Notes under the pieces: generated by a model
What the model was told of the DNA's origin: nothing
What the model saw: only the letters and a program-made list of their open reading frames with translations
The model's database searches: none
In this document: piece after piece, positions 31,715 through 40,389 of the stretch
Layout: the number at the start of each line of letters is the position of its first letter
Position numbering within the stretch: position 1 is the stretch's first letter
Assembly: GCF_900112345.1 (NCBI RefSeq)
Contig: NZ_FOLB01000013.1
Span: 38,831 to 102,830, forward strand
From: Nocardioides terrae
GTDB taxonomy: Bacteria; Actinomycetota; Actinomycetes; Propionibacteriales; Nocardioidaceae
DNA: 64,000 nucleotides
Reading direction: 5' to 3'
Program-made: the position numbers and the translations under genes

Positions 31715-32577
31715 CAGGCGCCCGCTCCTTCGAGCGCGCCCATGACCGCTCGGCGGCACATCACCTGGACGACGTGGTTGCGGTAGTCCGCGCTGCCGTT
31801 GAGGTCCGAGGGCGGGCTGGTGCCCTCGGCGGCCCGGGCGCAGGCGGCCCGGACCGAGTCCTCGGTCGCTGGCTGCCCGCGCAGCGCCTCCTCGACACCG
31901 CCGGCGCGCAGCGGCGTGTTGCCCATGTTGGCCAGGCCGATCCCGATGTCGGCGATCGTGCCGCCCTCGACGCGCGCGGTCGCGGCCACGGCGCAGATCG
32001 GCCACTGGTGCGCCACGCGGACCATCTTCTCGTGGTGCGCACCCCAGCCGGTGTGCTTGGGGATGCGCACCTCGGTGAGGATCTCGTCCTCGGAGATGGC
32101 GGTCTCGAAGAGGTCGACGAAGAAGTCGTCGGCCGACACCGTGCGCGTGCCGTTCGCCCCGGCGATGACGAACTCGGCGTCGAGCGCCCGGACCGGACCG
32201 CCGAGGTCGCCAGCCGGGTCGGCGTGCGCGAGCGCGCCGCCGAAGGTGCCGCGGTGGCGGATCTGGGCGTCGGCGAGCTCGGCCACGGCCTTGGTGACCA
32301 GCGCCGCGTGCTGCGCGACGAGCGGGTCGGAGCCGACGACGCTGTGCGGCGTCATCGCACCGATCACGATGGCGTCACCGTCCTCGCGTACGCCGCGCAG
32401 CGAGTCGATCCGACCGAGGTCGATGATCCACTCGGGTGCGTTGAGGCGCATCCGCAGGACCGGCAGGAGCGACTGTCCGCCGGCGAGGAGCTTGGCGTCG
32501 TCGCCGTACTGCCGCAGCGCCGCGAGGGCCTCCTCGACGGTGGTCGGGGCGACGTAGTCGAACTGTGCGGGGATCAT
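31714..32577 (-). CDS. Molybdenum hydroxylase FAD subunit (CoxM-like)
   Basis: The 287-residue medium subunit of a xanthine-oxidase-family enzyme. FAD-binding motifs are KLLAGGQSLLPVLRMRL (about 29-45) and RHRGTFGGALAHADPAGD (about 105-122). It passes electrons from the [2Fe-2S] subunit to an acceptor. ATG 32577 overlaps the large-subunit stop (ATGA, 32574-32577), and its own stop overlaps the CoxG-like gene. Order S-L-M is that reported for form II enzymes; classical CO dehydrogenase genes run M-S-L. Confidence 0.94.
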   Translation of the reverse strand: MIPAQFDYVAPTTVEEALAALRQYGDDAKLLAGGQSLLPVLRMRLNAPEWIIDLGRIDSLRGVREDGDAIVIGAMTPHSVVGSDPLVAQHAALVTKAVAELADAQIRHRGTFGGALAHADPAGDLGGPVRALDAEFVIAGANGTRTVSADDFFVDLFETAISEDEILTEVRIPKHTGWGAHHEKMVRVAHQWPICAVAATARVEGGTIADIGIGLANMGNTPLRAGGVEEALRGQPATEDSVRAACARAAEGTSPPSDLNGSADYRNHVVQVMCRRAVMGALEGAGA

Positions 32578-35066
32578 GCCTCGTTCCCTCCGGTCGTGCG
32601 GTCGACGTTGCCGGACATGCCCGTCGACTCGTCGAAGTGCGGTGCGGCGGCGCCGACGGTGCCGCCACCGGAGCCCGCTCGGTTGATCGCGTTCCAGACC
32701 CGCTCGGGCGTGCAGGGCATCCGGATGTCGTCGACGCCGAGGTGCCGGACCGCGTCGACGACGGCGTTGACGACCGCCGGCGTCGAGGCGATGGTGCCGG
32801 CCTCCCCGACCCCCTTGGTGCCCAGGGTGTTGCTCGTCGCGGGCGAGGTGGTGTGGTCGATGTCGAAGCTGATCGTGTCGGCTGCCGTCGGCAGCAGGTA
32901 GTCGGCGAAGCTGCCGCTCACCAGCGTGCCGGCCTCGTCGTAGACCGCCTCCTCCCACAGCGCCTGCGCGATGCCCTGGACCAGGCCGCCGTGCACCTGT
33001 CCGCTGACGATGAGCGGGTTGATGATCACGCCGATGTCGTCCACGCAGGTGTACTTCCGCATCCGCGTCTCGCCGGTCTCGGTGTCGACCTCCATCGCGC
33101 ACAGGTGGGTGCCGTGCGGGAAGTTGAAGTTCACCGGGTCGTACGTCGCATCCGCGTCGATCCCCGGCTCGACCCCGTCGGGCAGGTTGTGAGCCGCGAA
33201 GCTCGCCGTGGCGATCTCGGTCAGCGCAATGCCCTGGTCCGTGCCCCGGACGCCGAACCGCCCGTTGCTGAACTCGATGTCGTCGACGCTCGCCTCGAGG
33301 AGGTGGGCGGCGATCGGCTTGGCCTTCTCGAGCACCTTGTCGGCCGCCCGCACGAGCGCCTCGCCGCCCACCACGAGGGAGCGGGAGCCGTAGGTGTCCA
33401 TGCCGCGCGGGACGACCTGGGTGTCGCCGTGCAGGATCTCGACGTCCTCGAAGGGCACCCCCAGCCGGTCGGCGACGATCTGGCTGAACGCCGTCTCGTG
33501 GCCCTGGCCGTGAGCGCTCGCGCCGGTGATGACCTCGACCTTGCCGGTGGGCAGCATCCGCACGCTCGCGGCCTCCCAGCCGCCGGCGCCGTAGTTGAGC
33601 TGGCCGAGCACCCGGCTCGGGGCGAGGCCGCACATCTCGGTGAACGTGCTCACGCCGATGCCGAGCTGCACGGTGTCGCCGGCATCGCGGCGCCGCCTCT
33701 GCTCGGCCCGCAGGTCGTCGTACCCGAAGAGCTCCTTGGCACGGGCGGTGGCCGCCTCGTAGTTTCCGGAGTCGTACTCGAGCCCGGCGACGGTCGTGAA
33801 CGGGAACTCCTCGTGCTTGATCCAGTTCAGCTCGCGGACCTCGAGCGGGTCCTTGCCGAGCTCGGCGGCGAGCTCGTCCATCAGCCGCTCGACGGCGTAC
33901 GTCGCCTCCGGCCGGCCCGCGCCGCGGTAGGCGTCGGTCCAGGTCTTGTTGGTGAGCACCGTCTGGCAGCTGAACTGGTAGGCCGGGAACTTGTAGATCG
34001 CGTTGAACATGAACGCGCCGAGGACCGGGACGCCGCCGCCGACCAGAGCGACGTAGGCGCCGAGGTCGGCGAGGAGCTCGACCTTGAGGCCGGTCACGTG
34101 GCCGTCCTTGGTCGCGGCGAGGGTGAGCTTCTGCCACTGGTCGCGGCCGTGGTGGGCGGAGAGGAGCGACTCCGAGCGGGTCTCGGTGTACTTCACCGGC
34201 TTGCCGAGCCGCCGAGCGACCGCGAAGGCGACCATCTCCTCGGGCGTCTGCTGCAGCTTGCCGCCGAACCCGCCGCCGACGTCGGGTGCGATGACGCGGA
34301 TCTTGGACTCGGGCACCCCGGTCGTCGCGGCGAGCGCGAAGCGCAGGATGTGCGGGATCTGGGTGGCCGACCAGACGGTGATCTGCTCACCGGTCGGGTC
34401 CACGACGACCGACCGCGGCTCCATGAAGGCGGGGATGAGGCGCTGCTGGCGGTACTCGCGCTCGAGAACGATGCCGTCGGTCCGCGCCACAGCGATCGCC
34501 TCGTCGACGTTGCCGCCGGTGCCGGCCTCGGCGGAGTCGAAGCGCCACAGGGCGCTCTTGTTGGTCCCGAGGTCGGGATGCGCCAGCGCTCCGCCATTCT
34601 CTGGAGTGGCCTCCGCCGCCTCCTTCAGGTCGAGCGCGGCCGGCAGCTCGTCGTAGTCGACCTCGACCAGCTCGGCGGCGTCGCGCGCCTCGGCGGCGCT
34701 GCGGGCGACCACGACCGCGACGGTCTCGCCCGCGAAGGCGACCCGGTCGATCGGCAGGGGCGTGTGCGCCGGGGTGACCTGGTCGGTCGTGATCGCCCAG
34801 GCGTTGATGCAGGCACCCTGGGTGTCGGCGAGGTCCTCGCCGGTGAAGACGCCGACGACGCCAGGCGACTCCTCGGCCGCGCGGGTGTCGACGGTGGTGA
34901 TCCGGGCGTGGGCGAAGGGGCTGCGCACCATCGCGAGGTGGAGCATCCCGTTGAGGGAGATGTTGTCGGTCCAGCGGGTGCGGCCGGTGATGAGCCGGGC
35001 GTCCTCCTTGCGGCGCCGGTCGCGGCCGATCTCCTTGACCTCGGGCTGGGCCTCGACGGCGGTCAT
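32574..35066 (-). CDS. Form II CoxL-like molybdopterin subunit
   Basis: The 830-residue catalytic subunit of a molybdenum hydroxylase. It has the family blocks DVGGGFGGK (262-270), the active-site loop AYRGAGR (residues 379-385, DNA 33912-33932) and GVGEAG with the catalytic Glu near the C-terminus. True (form I) CO dehydrogenases have AYxCSFR, where Cys binds the Cu of the Mo-Cu site; that Cys is absent here, so CO oxidation is not supported and the substrate is unknown. Start ATG 35066 overlaps the CoxS-like stop (ATGA). Needs molybdopterin cytosine dinucleotide, presumably from the MobA-like gene at 42619. Confidence 0.95.
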   Translation of the reverse strand: MTAVEAQPEVKEIGRDRRRKEDARLITGRTRWTDNISLNGMLHLAMVRSPFAHARITTVDTRAAEESPGVVGVFTGEDLADTQGACINAWAITTDQVTPAHTPLPIDRVAFAGETVAVVVARSAAEARDAAELVEVDYDELPAALDLKEAAEATPENGGALAHPDLGTNKSALWRFDSAEAGTGGNVDEAIAVARTDGIVLEREYRQQRLIPAFMEPRSVVVDPTGEQITVWSATQIPHILRFALAATTGVPESKIRVIAPDVGGGFGGKLQQTPEEMVAFAVARRLGKPVKYTETRSESLLSAHHGRDQWQKLTLAATKDGHVTGLKVELLADLGAYVALVGGGVPVLGAFMFNAIYKFPAYQFSCQTVLTNKTWTDAYRGAGRPEATYAVERLMDELAAELGKDPLEVRELNWIKHEEFPFTTVAGLEYDSGNYEAATARAKELFGYDDLRAEQRRRRDAGDTVQLGIGVSTFTEMCGLAPSRVLGQLNYGAGGWEAASVRMLPTGKVEVITGASAHGQGHETAFSQIVADRLGVPFEDVEILHGDTQVVPRGMDTYGSRSLVVGGEALVRAADKVLEKAKPIAAHLLEASVDDIEFSNGRFGVRGTDQGIALTEIATASFAAHNLPDGVEPGIDADATYDPVNFNFPHGTHLCAMEVDTETGETRMRKYTCVDDIGVIINPLIVSGQVHGGLVQGIAQALWEEAVYDEAGTLVSGSFADYLLPTAADTISFDIDHTTSPATSNTLGTKGVGEAGTIASTPAVVNAVVDAVRHLGVDDIRMPCTPERVWNAINRAGSGGGTVGAAAPHFDESTGMSGNVDRTTGGNEA

Positions 35067-35575
35067 GCCGGAGTCACCTCCTCAGCGGCGCCGGTCGGCG
35101 TGGCCGCGGCGGCCAGGTGGCCCGAGGCGTACTGCACGGCGCGGACGATGTTGTGGTAGCCGGTGCACCGGCACAGGTTGCCCTCGAGCCCCTCGCGGAT
35201 CTCCTGCTCGGAGGGGTGCGGGTTGTTGTTGAGCAGGTCGACGCTCTGCATGATCATGCCGGGGGTGCAGAAGCCGCACTGCAGTCCGTGGCACTCGCGG
35301 AAGGCCTCCTGCACGGGGTGCAGGGTGCCGTCCTTGCCGGCCAGGCCCTCGATGGTCGTGACCGCGCTGCCGTCGGCCTGCACGGCGAGGACGTTGCATG
35401 ACTTCACGCTCTGTCCGTCCAGGTGGACGGTGCACGCGCCGCAGTTGCTGGTGTCGCACCCGATGACGGTGCCGGTCTTGCCGAGCTTCTCGCGGAGGTA
35501 CTGCACCAGCAGCATCCGCGGCTCGACGTCGTCACTCACCTTCATGCCGTCCACGGTGAGGTTGATCCGGGTCAT
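35063..35575 (-). CDS. Molybdenum hydroxylase [2Fe-2S] subunit (CoxS-like)
   Basis: The 170-residue iron-sulfur subunit. The N-terminal plant-type ferredoxin domain has Cys40, 45, 48 and 60 ([10 protein letters not shown]); the C-terminal helical domain has Cys100, 103, 135 and 137 (CGFCTPG, CRCTGY). A tail of about 20 residues follows. Start ATG 35575 has TGGAGG about 7 nt upstream. First gene of the operon; a -10 box TAGTGT lies at 35613-35618 (complement), with two CAACC repeats behind it. The gene for the likely regulator ends 84 bp upstream. Confidence 0.95.
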   Translation of the reverse strand: MTRINLTVDGMKVSDDVEPRMLLVQYLREKLGKTGTVIGCDTSNCGACTVHLDGQSVKSCNVLAVQADGSAVTTIEGLAGKDGTLHPVQEAFRECHGLQCGFCTPGMIMQSVDLLNNNPHPSEQEIREGLEGNLCRCTGYHNIVRAVQYASGHLAAAATPTGAAEEVTPA

Positions 35576-35612
35576 GAGACCTCCAGGTGATCACGCCGAT
35601 GTGGTCGCGCTC

Positions 35613-35643
35613 ACACTAGGAGTCGAGGGTTGCCGGAAGGTTG
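35613..35643 (-). promoter_or_regulatory. Molybdenum hydroxylase operon promoter with SARP-type repeats
   Basis: On the minus strand CAACC occurs twice with exact 11-bp period (complements of 35639-35643 and 35628-35632), and the downstream copy ends 9 nt before TAGTGT (complement of 35613-35618). Direct repeats one turn apart, about 8 bp before the -10 box, are the typical binding layout of SARP regulators, and the adjacent upstream gene has a SARP-like DNA-binding region. Confidence 0.5.
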
Positions 35644-35659
35644 GCGCGGATACGAGTGG

Positions 35660-36883
35660 TCAGCCGCGGGCGACGGCGAGCCGGGCTCTGAGCAGCGGCA
35701 CCGCCGGGTGGGTCGGCAGGAGGCGGGCCAGGCATGACTCCACGACCTCGGCGTCGTACGGCGCCAGCTCGATGTAGCGGAGCACCGCATCCGGCTGCGG
35801 GTTGACCAGGAGCGCCTCACGGACCGCGACGGCGACGTACTCGGCCAGGTCGGCGAGCGCCGGGCTGTTGGTGCCGGGCAGCAGGTCGCCGCCGTAGGCG
35901 TCGACCGCCGCGCCGACCCGGCCGCGGCGCAGCAGGGAGAGCACCTGCTCGACGTCGGTGGCGACCGGCATGAGCAGGCGGTAGGGCCGGGAGGCGAGCT
36001 GTCCGCCGAGCGCGTGGCGGAGGTGGGACACCTCGGCCTTGAGGGTCGAGAAGGTGACCGCCTGGTCGCCGTAGAGCGCCGCATGCAGCTGCTCGAGCGA
36101 GAGTCCGTCGGGGTGCAGCGCCAGCAGGGCGAGGATCTCGGTCTGACGGCGGTTGAGCAGCAGCCGCTGGCCGTCCAACCAGGTGTCGGCGGTGCCGAGC
36201 AGCGTCATCACCAGCCCCGGCGCGGTCTGCTCGTCCGGCGGACCCGACACGGCGCCGGTCGGCAGGGCGGTCTCGATGAGGCGGGCCATGACGCGCGCGG
36301 TGGCGAGGCCGATCGGGTGGGTGCGGTCCCAGGTCGTGGAGAGGTCGACGACGCCGAGCCGGACACCGGTCACCGGGTCGTGCACGGGCGCCGCCCAGCA
36401 GACCCAGTTGTGCACGACCTGCGCGTAGTGCTCGGCGGAGAAGACCATCGACGGCACGTCGTCGCGGTTGGCCAGGTCGAGCGCGTTGGTGCCGACGGAC
36501 TGGTCGTCCCAACGCCCGCCGGGCACGAAGTTGACCGTCTCGGCCTTGCGGCGCATCACCCGGCCGCCGTACGTCCACAGGATCCGGGTGTCCGGATCCG
36601 TGACGGCGATGACGAGGTCGCCGTCCTCGGCGGTGCGGCGCAGGTCGTCCTCGACCCGCTCGACGGCGACCTGGAGCGGCGAGTGGCGGAAGTAGTCGCG
36701 GGTGTCGGCCTCGTCGGCCAGCGGCGCCTCGGTCACGTCGGGCCGGATCGCGCTGCCCGAGCGGGTCCAGCTGCGCAGGATCTCGGGCCGGACCCTGGCC
36801 TCGGCGCCGTCGCCGTTCTCCACGAAGGTGGTCCACGCACGCACGGCCTCCAGGCGCCGCGCCTGCAGCTCTGCTCGAGCCAT
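35660..36883 (-). CDS. GAF-sensor, SARP-like transcriptional regulator
   Basis: A 407-residue regulator. The N-terminal 240 residues resemble the AcoR-type sensor: RSWTRSGSAI, then a GAF domain with GGRWDDQSVGTNALDLA and WVCWAAPVHDPVTGVRLGVV. The AAA+ domain expected after it in AcoR is missing. Instead there is an OmpR/SARP-like winged helix (LNRRQTEILALLALHPDG, TLKAEVSHLRHALGG, YRLL) and a BTAD-like helical end (AYGGDLLPGTNSPALADL). ATG 36883 has GAGGTG just upstream; GTG 36889 is possible. Placed directly before coxS-like, it probably controls that operon. Confidence 0.88.
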   Translation of the reverse strand: MARAELQARRLEAVRAWTTFVENGDGAEARVRPEILRSWTRSGSAIRPDVTEAPLADEADTRDYFRHSPLQVAVERVEDDLRRTAEDGDLVIAVTDPDTRILWTYGGRVMRRKAETVNFVPGGRWDDQSVGTNALDLANRDDVPSMVFSAEHYAQVVHNWVCWAAPVHDPVTGVRLGVVDLSTTWDRTHPIGLATARVMARLIETALPTGAVSGPPDEQTAPGLVMTLLGTADTWLDGQRLLLNRRQTEILALLALHPDGLSLEQLHAALYGDQAVTFSTLKAEVSHLRHALGGQLASRPYRLLMPVATDVEQVLSLLRRGRVGAAVDAYGGDLLPGTNSPALADLAEYVAVAVREALLVNPQPDAVLRYIELAPYDAEVVESCLARLLPTHPAVPLLRARLAVARG

Positions 36884-36984
36884 CGTCACCTCGGTCTGGG
36901 GGAACTCTCGACGTCGAAACTACCCCGTGGCGTGAGCGCCGTCACCAGACCGCCTCGTCCCGGCCCTCGAGCCGAGTCGGCAAG

Positions 36985-37437
36985 TCAGGCGGCGGCGCCG
37001 GGGCCCGGAAGCACGTCGACGTCGTCGGCGTGCATCGGCTCACCGCAGCTCTCGCACCGCAGGTCGACCCGCGCGACCTCGCCGCAGGCGTGGTGGCGGT
37101 AGAGCACCGGCGGACCGGCCTCGCCGGCGAGCCAGGCGTCGCCCCAGCGCACCATCACCATGAGCACGTCGACGAGCTCGGCGCCCTTCGGGGTGAGGTG
37201 GTACTCGTGGCGCGGCCTGCTGTCATAGGGCCGGCGCTCAAGGACGCCCTGCTCGACGAGGTGGTGGAGCCGCTCGGTGAGCACCTTGCGGGAGATGCCG
37301 AGGTCGGCCTGGATCTGGTCGAAGCGGCTGATCCCTACCCAGACGTCCCGCAGGATCAGCGGCGTCCACGGCTCGCCGACCACGTCCAACGTGCGCGCGA
37401 TCGAGCACGCGATCTCCCCGAACTGCGTCCGCTGCAT
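36985..37437 (-). CDS. HxlR family transcriptional regulator
   Basis: A 150-residue winged-helix regulator. CSIARTLDVVGEPWTPLILRD, FDQIQADLGISRKVLTERLH and the wing YHLTPKGAEL are HxlR signatures. The C-terminus adds a Cys cluster (HHACGEV, CESCGE), four Cys that may bind zinc or sense redox. ATG 37437 lies 7 nt after TAGGGT (complement of 37445-37450), leaderless. Its promoter sits inside a nested palindrome shared with the divergent small reductase-like gene. Confidence 0.93.
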   Translation of the reverse strand: MQRTQFGEIACSIARTLDVVGEPWTPLILRDVWVGISRFDQIQADLGISRKVLTERLHHLVEQGVLERRPYDSRPRHEYHLTPKGAELVDVLMVMVRWGDAWLAGEAGPPVLYRHHACGEVARVDLRCESCGEPMHADDVDVLPGPGAAA

Positions 37438-37448
37438 GGCACGAACCC

Positions 37449-37485
37449 TAGCACTCGGGGTTCCCTCAGGGAACTATCGGTGCTA
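37449..37485. promoter_or_regulatory. Nested palindromic operator, HxlR/DHFR-like divergent promoter
   Basis: Two inverted repeats share one dyad axis at 37467: outer TAGCAC (37449-37454) with GTGCTA (37480-37485), and inner GTTCCC (37460-37465) with GGGAAC (37469-37474). The outer arm overlaps the hxlR -10 box by 2 bp. It lies between divergent genes, as expected for an HxlR operator. Confidence 0.7.
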
Positions 37486-37529
37486 ACGTCCGGGAGCACC
37501 GGGTCTCTTCAAGGAACTCAGGAGTCATC

Positions 37530-37700
37530 ATGAGCACGTTCTTCAGCGCACTGGCCACCTCGGCCGACGGCTACATCACCGGGCGCACGACCTACGACGA
37601 CTGCGAGGGCTTCGGCGGCGGCAGCCCGCACCCGACCGCCCCGATGGTGGTCGTGTCCGGTGCGGGGGTCACCCACCTGCACTACCGGGTCGAGAAGTGA
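37530..37700 (+). pseudogene. Shrunken dihydrofolate-reductase-like (RibD C-type) gene
   Basis: A 56-codon reading frame with a good SD (GGAG, 37521-37524) and ATG 37530. The start STFFSALATSADGYITG, the middle GRTTYDDCEGFGG then PMVVVS, and the end GVTHLHYRVEK match three separate parts (beginning, middle, end) of the roughly 180-200-residue DHFR/RibD-C family, which is often controlled by HxlR regulators. The pieces are joined in frame, so at least two internal in-frame deletions are implied. Lacking most of the fold, it is unlikely to be an enzyme. Expression of the peptide is still possible. Confidence 0.72.
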
Positions 37701-37711
37701 GGAGCGGAACG

Positions 37712-38092
37712 ATGCTGCAGCCCGACGTACGCGCACTGCTCGACGGCACGCCCGTCGCCCATCTGGCCACGCTCCTCCCGGACGGGTCGCCGCACTCGGT
37801 CCCGCTGTGGATCGCCACCCGCGGCGACCAGGTCGCCTTCCTGACCGGCCCCGCCTCGCGCAAGGCGCGCAACCTGCGGCGCGATCCCCGGGTGGCGATC
37901 TCGCTCACGCCGGCCGACGCACCGTTCCCGCCTGCTCTCATCCGCGGCCGGGTGGTTCGGTGGATCGACGGCGACGAGGGCTGGGCGATCGTCGACGAGA
38001 TCTCGCAGAAGTACACCGGCGGGCCCTACGGACGCGACCAGGAGCGCGTCATCGGGCTGATCGAGGTCGAGCACCAGCACGTCGGCCTCTGA
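37712..38092 (+). CDS. PPOX-class flavin/F420-dependent protein
   Basis: A 126-residue split-barrel protein of the pyridoxamine 5'-phosphate oxidase-like superfamily. The pattern VAHLATLLPDGSPHSVPLW, LTGPASRKARNLRRDPRVA and the late GPYGRDQERVIGLIEVE match the F420-dependent PPOX group common in actinobacteria. ATG 37712 has GGAGCGGAACG upstream; it follows the DHFR remnant by 11 bp and may be cotranscribed with it under HxlR control. Substrate unknown. A strong hairpin follows its stop. Confidence 0.9.
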   Translation: MLQPDVRALLDGTPVAHLATLLPDGSPHSVPLWIATRGDQVAFLTGPASRKARNLRRDPRVAISLTPADAPFPPALIRGRVVRWIDGDEGWAIVDEISQKYTGGPYGRDQERVIGLIEVEHQHVGL

Positions 38093-38103
38093 CGACCGGC
38101 ACA

Positions 38104-38145
38104 TCGTGTGGGCCGTGCGCACCTGGTGCGCATCGGGCCACACGA
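38104..38145. terminator. Bidirectional terminator PPOX/lipoprotein hydrolase
   Basis: A long imperfect stem: TCGTGTGG (38104-38111) pairs with CCACACGA (38138-38145), and TGCGCA (38116-38121) pairs with TGCGCA (38127-38132) around a short loop. It fills the 61-bp gap between two convergent genes. Confidence 0.75.
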
Positions 38146-38153
38146 ACCGGCGG

Positions 38154-39224
38154 TCAGGCCGGCCCGAGGTTGCGGGCGAGGAAGCGGACGGTACGCCGCA
38201 TGGCGAGGTCCCACTGCGGGCCGAACTCGTGCTCCTCGCCGTCGTAGACCCGCAGCCTGCTGTCGGCCCCGGCCGCGGTGAGCGCCCGCTGGGTGGCGCG
38301 GGCCCACGGCAGCGGGCAGGAGTCGTCGCTGGTGCCGTGGTGCAGCAGGACCGGCTCGGTGACGCGGTCGAAGTACGTGCGCGGCGAGAGGCCGGCGTAG
38401 AACTCCGGCGCCTCGTCGGGCGAGCCGTACCGGTCGAACATCCGCTGCGCGACGTCAGGCCGCTCCGGGACCGTCCAGCGGTTCAGGTTGTCGAGGAACT
38501 CCGAGCTCACGCTGGAGAACAGCACGGCGGCATCGACAAGCCCGGGCTGGGCGACGAGGACGTCGAGGATCACACCGCCGCCCATCGACCGGCCGAGCAG
38601 GGCGGTGCGGTCGGGGTCGACGTAGGGCAGCCGCTTCATGGCGAGGGCGGCGTTGATCGTGTCGCGGGTGTAGCCCAGCCGGGTCTCGTCCTCGCCGCTG
38701 CCCGACGAGCCGGCGTGACCGCGGTAGTCGGTGTGGAGCACGACGTAGCCGTCGCGTGCCATCCTGTCCTGCTCACGACGCAGCCCCTGCCCGGTGACGT
38801 AGATCGAGGGGTCGATGTGACCGTGTGCGAACACGAGGCCGGGGAACGGTCCCTTCCCTCGCGGTCGGAGCAACACGCCGGTGATCGTCGCGTCGCCGCT
38901 GGGATAGCTGATCTCCCACCGGCGGTAGGCGTCGGTGCTGCCCGTCTCCCGGAGGGTCGTGACGCGGCCGCCGGTGAACCGCTTCCGCATCAGGGCCGGG
39001 AGCGAGACCGGACTCGTGACGGCCGGAAGCGCCTCGTCGGACTGGCCGGTCGAGTCGGTCGAGCCGTTGGGCGCGGACGCGTCGGGCGATTCGGTCCGGT
39101 TCCCCTCGCCGGTGGACGGGCTGGCGCTCGGGGCTCGACCGGCGGACGGCTCGTCCGAGCCACTCGTGCAGGCCAGCAGGGGCAGGGCGAGCAACCCTGC
39201 GACCGTGGCCCGCAGCAGCCTCAT
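38154..39224 (-). CDS. Alpha/beta-hydrolase lipoprotein
   Basis: A 356-residue exported lipoprotein. The signal peptide ends in the lipobox LLAC with Cys19, followed by a Ser/Pro/Gly-rich linker to about residue 65. The catalytic domain has an alpha/beta-hydrolase fold: oxyanion region VFAHGHIDPS, nucleophile elbow GRSMGGG, acid in HGTSDDSCPL and His in EEHEFGPQ. This resembles dipeptidyl peptidase/acetyl-xylan-esterase-like hydrolases; substrate unknown. Start ATG 39224 is chosen for the signal peptide. It lies 31 bp downstream of the XdhC gene. Confidence 0.9.
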   Translation of the reverse strand: MRLLRATVAGLLALPLLACTSGSDEPSAGRAPSASPSTGEGNRTESPDASAPNGSTDSTGQSDEALPAVTSPVSLPALMRKRFTGGRVTTLRETGSTDAYRRWEISYPSGDATITGVLLRPRGKGPFPGLVFAHGHIDPSIYVTGQGLRREQDRMARDGYVVLHTDYRGHAGSSGSGEDETRLGYTRDTINAALAMKRLPYVDPDRTALLGRSMGGGVILDVLVAQPGLVDAAVLFSSVSSEFLDNLNRWTVPERPDVAQRMFDRYGSPDEAPEFYAGLSPRTYFDRVTEPVLLHHGTSDDSCPLPWARATQRALTAAGADSRLRVYDGEEHEFGPQWDLAMRRTVRFLARNLGPA

Positions 39225-39255
39225 GGCAAGAGCACGTCGCCGACGATGCCGCGGT

Positions 39256-40389
39256 TCACGGCAGGGCGTGCTCGCCGTGGATCCGACCGCCCGTCTCGGC
39301 CAGGCGGTTGCCCGACCCACCCCACCGGCCGGCGATGATCTCGGCCGCGATCGAGATCGCGGTCTCCTCCGGCGTACGCGCACCGAGGTCGAGGCCGATC
39401 GGGCTGGACAGGCGGGCGATCTCCTCGGGGCCGAGTCCGGCCTCCTTGAGCCGCTGCTCGCGGTCCTCGTGCGTGCGGCGCGACCCCATCGCTCCGATGT
39501 AGGCGACCTCCCGGAGCCGCAGCGCCACCTCGAGCAGGGGGACGTCGAACTTCGGGTCGTGGGTGAGCACGGTGACGACGGTCCGGGCGTCGATCCGGCC
39601 GGCCTCCACCTCCGCCGCGAGGTAACGGTGCGGCCAGTCGACGATCACCTCGTCGGCCTCCGGGAAGCGGCTGTGCGTGGCGAAGACGGGCCGGGCGTCG
39701 CAGACCGTCACGTGGTAGCCGAGGAACGCGCCGACCCGGGCGACGGCCGCCGCGAAGTCGATCGCGCCGAAGACGAGCATCCGCGGCTTGGGCGCGAACG
39801 CCCACACGAAGACCCGCATCCCCTCACCGCGCCGCTCGCCGTCCGGCCCGTAGGTCAGGGTGGCGTTGTGGCCCTGGGCCAGCAGCCCGAGCGCGTCGTC
39901 GTGGACGGCGTCGTCCATGCGTGCCGAGCCGAGTGACGCGTCGGCCGGCTGGTCGGGCCGGATGACGAGGCGCCGGCCGAGCACTGCGGGATCGGGGTGC
40001 TCGATGACGGTGGCGAGGGCGATCGGCCGTCGGGCGCGTACGTCGGCCGCGATCTCGCCCAGCTCGGGGAAGGTGTCGCGGTCGACCTTCTCGACGTAGA
40101 CGTCGAGGATGCCGCCGCAGGTCAGCCCGACCGCGAAGGCGTCGTCGTCGGAGACGCCGTAGCGCTGCAGCACGGGCTCCCCGGAGCCGACGACCTCTTG
40201 CGCGAGGTCGTAGACGGCGCCCTCCACGCAGCCGCCGGACACCGAGCCGACGGCGGTGTCGTCGGGGCCGACGACCATCGAGGCGCCCGGCGGTCGCGGC
40301 GCGCTCCGGAAGGTGGCCACCACGGTGCCGACGCCGACGCTCTCACCGGACTCCCACCACCGCATCAGCTCGTCGAGGACGTCACGCAT
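39256..40389 (-). CDS. XdhC/CoxI family molybdenum hydroxylase maturation protein
   Basis: A 377-residue protein that in relatives binds the molybdenum cofactor, helps add its sulfido ligand and inserts it into xanthine-dehydrogenase-family enzymes. The N-terminal XdhC domain has SVSGGCVEGAVYDLA and LTCGGILDVYVE (conserved Cys), and the C-terminal Rossmann domain has MLVFGAIDFAAAVARVG and AYIGAMGSRRTHEDR. GTG/ATG choice rests on ATG 40389, which overlaps the VWA gene by 8 bp. It presumably serves the form II enzyme at 31.7-35.6 kb. Confidence 0.94.
   Translation of the reverse strand: MRDVLDELMRWWESGESVGVGTVVATFRSAPRPPGASMVVGPDDTAVGSVSGGCVEGAVYDLAQEVVGSGEPVLQRYGVSDDDAFAVGLTCGGILDVYVEKVDRDTFPELGEIAADVRARRPIALATVIEHPDPAVLGRRLVIRPDQPADASLGSARMDDAVHDDALGLLAQGHNATLTYGPDGERRGEGMRVFVWAFAPKPRMLVFGAIDFAAAVARVGAFLGYHVTVCDARPVFATHSRFPEADEVIVDWPHRYLAAEVEAGRIDARTVVTVLTHDPKFDVPLLEVALRLREVAYIGAMGSRRTHEDREQRLKEAGLGPEEIARLSSPIGLDLGARTPEETAISIAAEIIAGRWGGSGNRLAETGGRIHGEHALP

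Noticed and set aside
32574..35066. Annotation as carbon monoxide dehydrogenase large subunit
   Set aside because: Overall similarity is real, but the AYRGAGR loop lacks the Cu-binding Cys, so the specific enzyme name is not justified.
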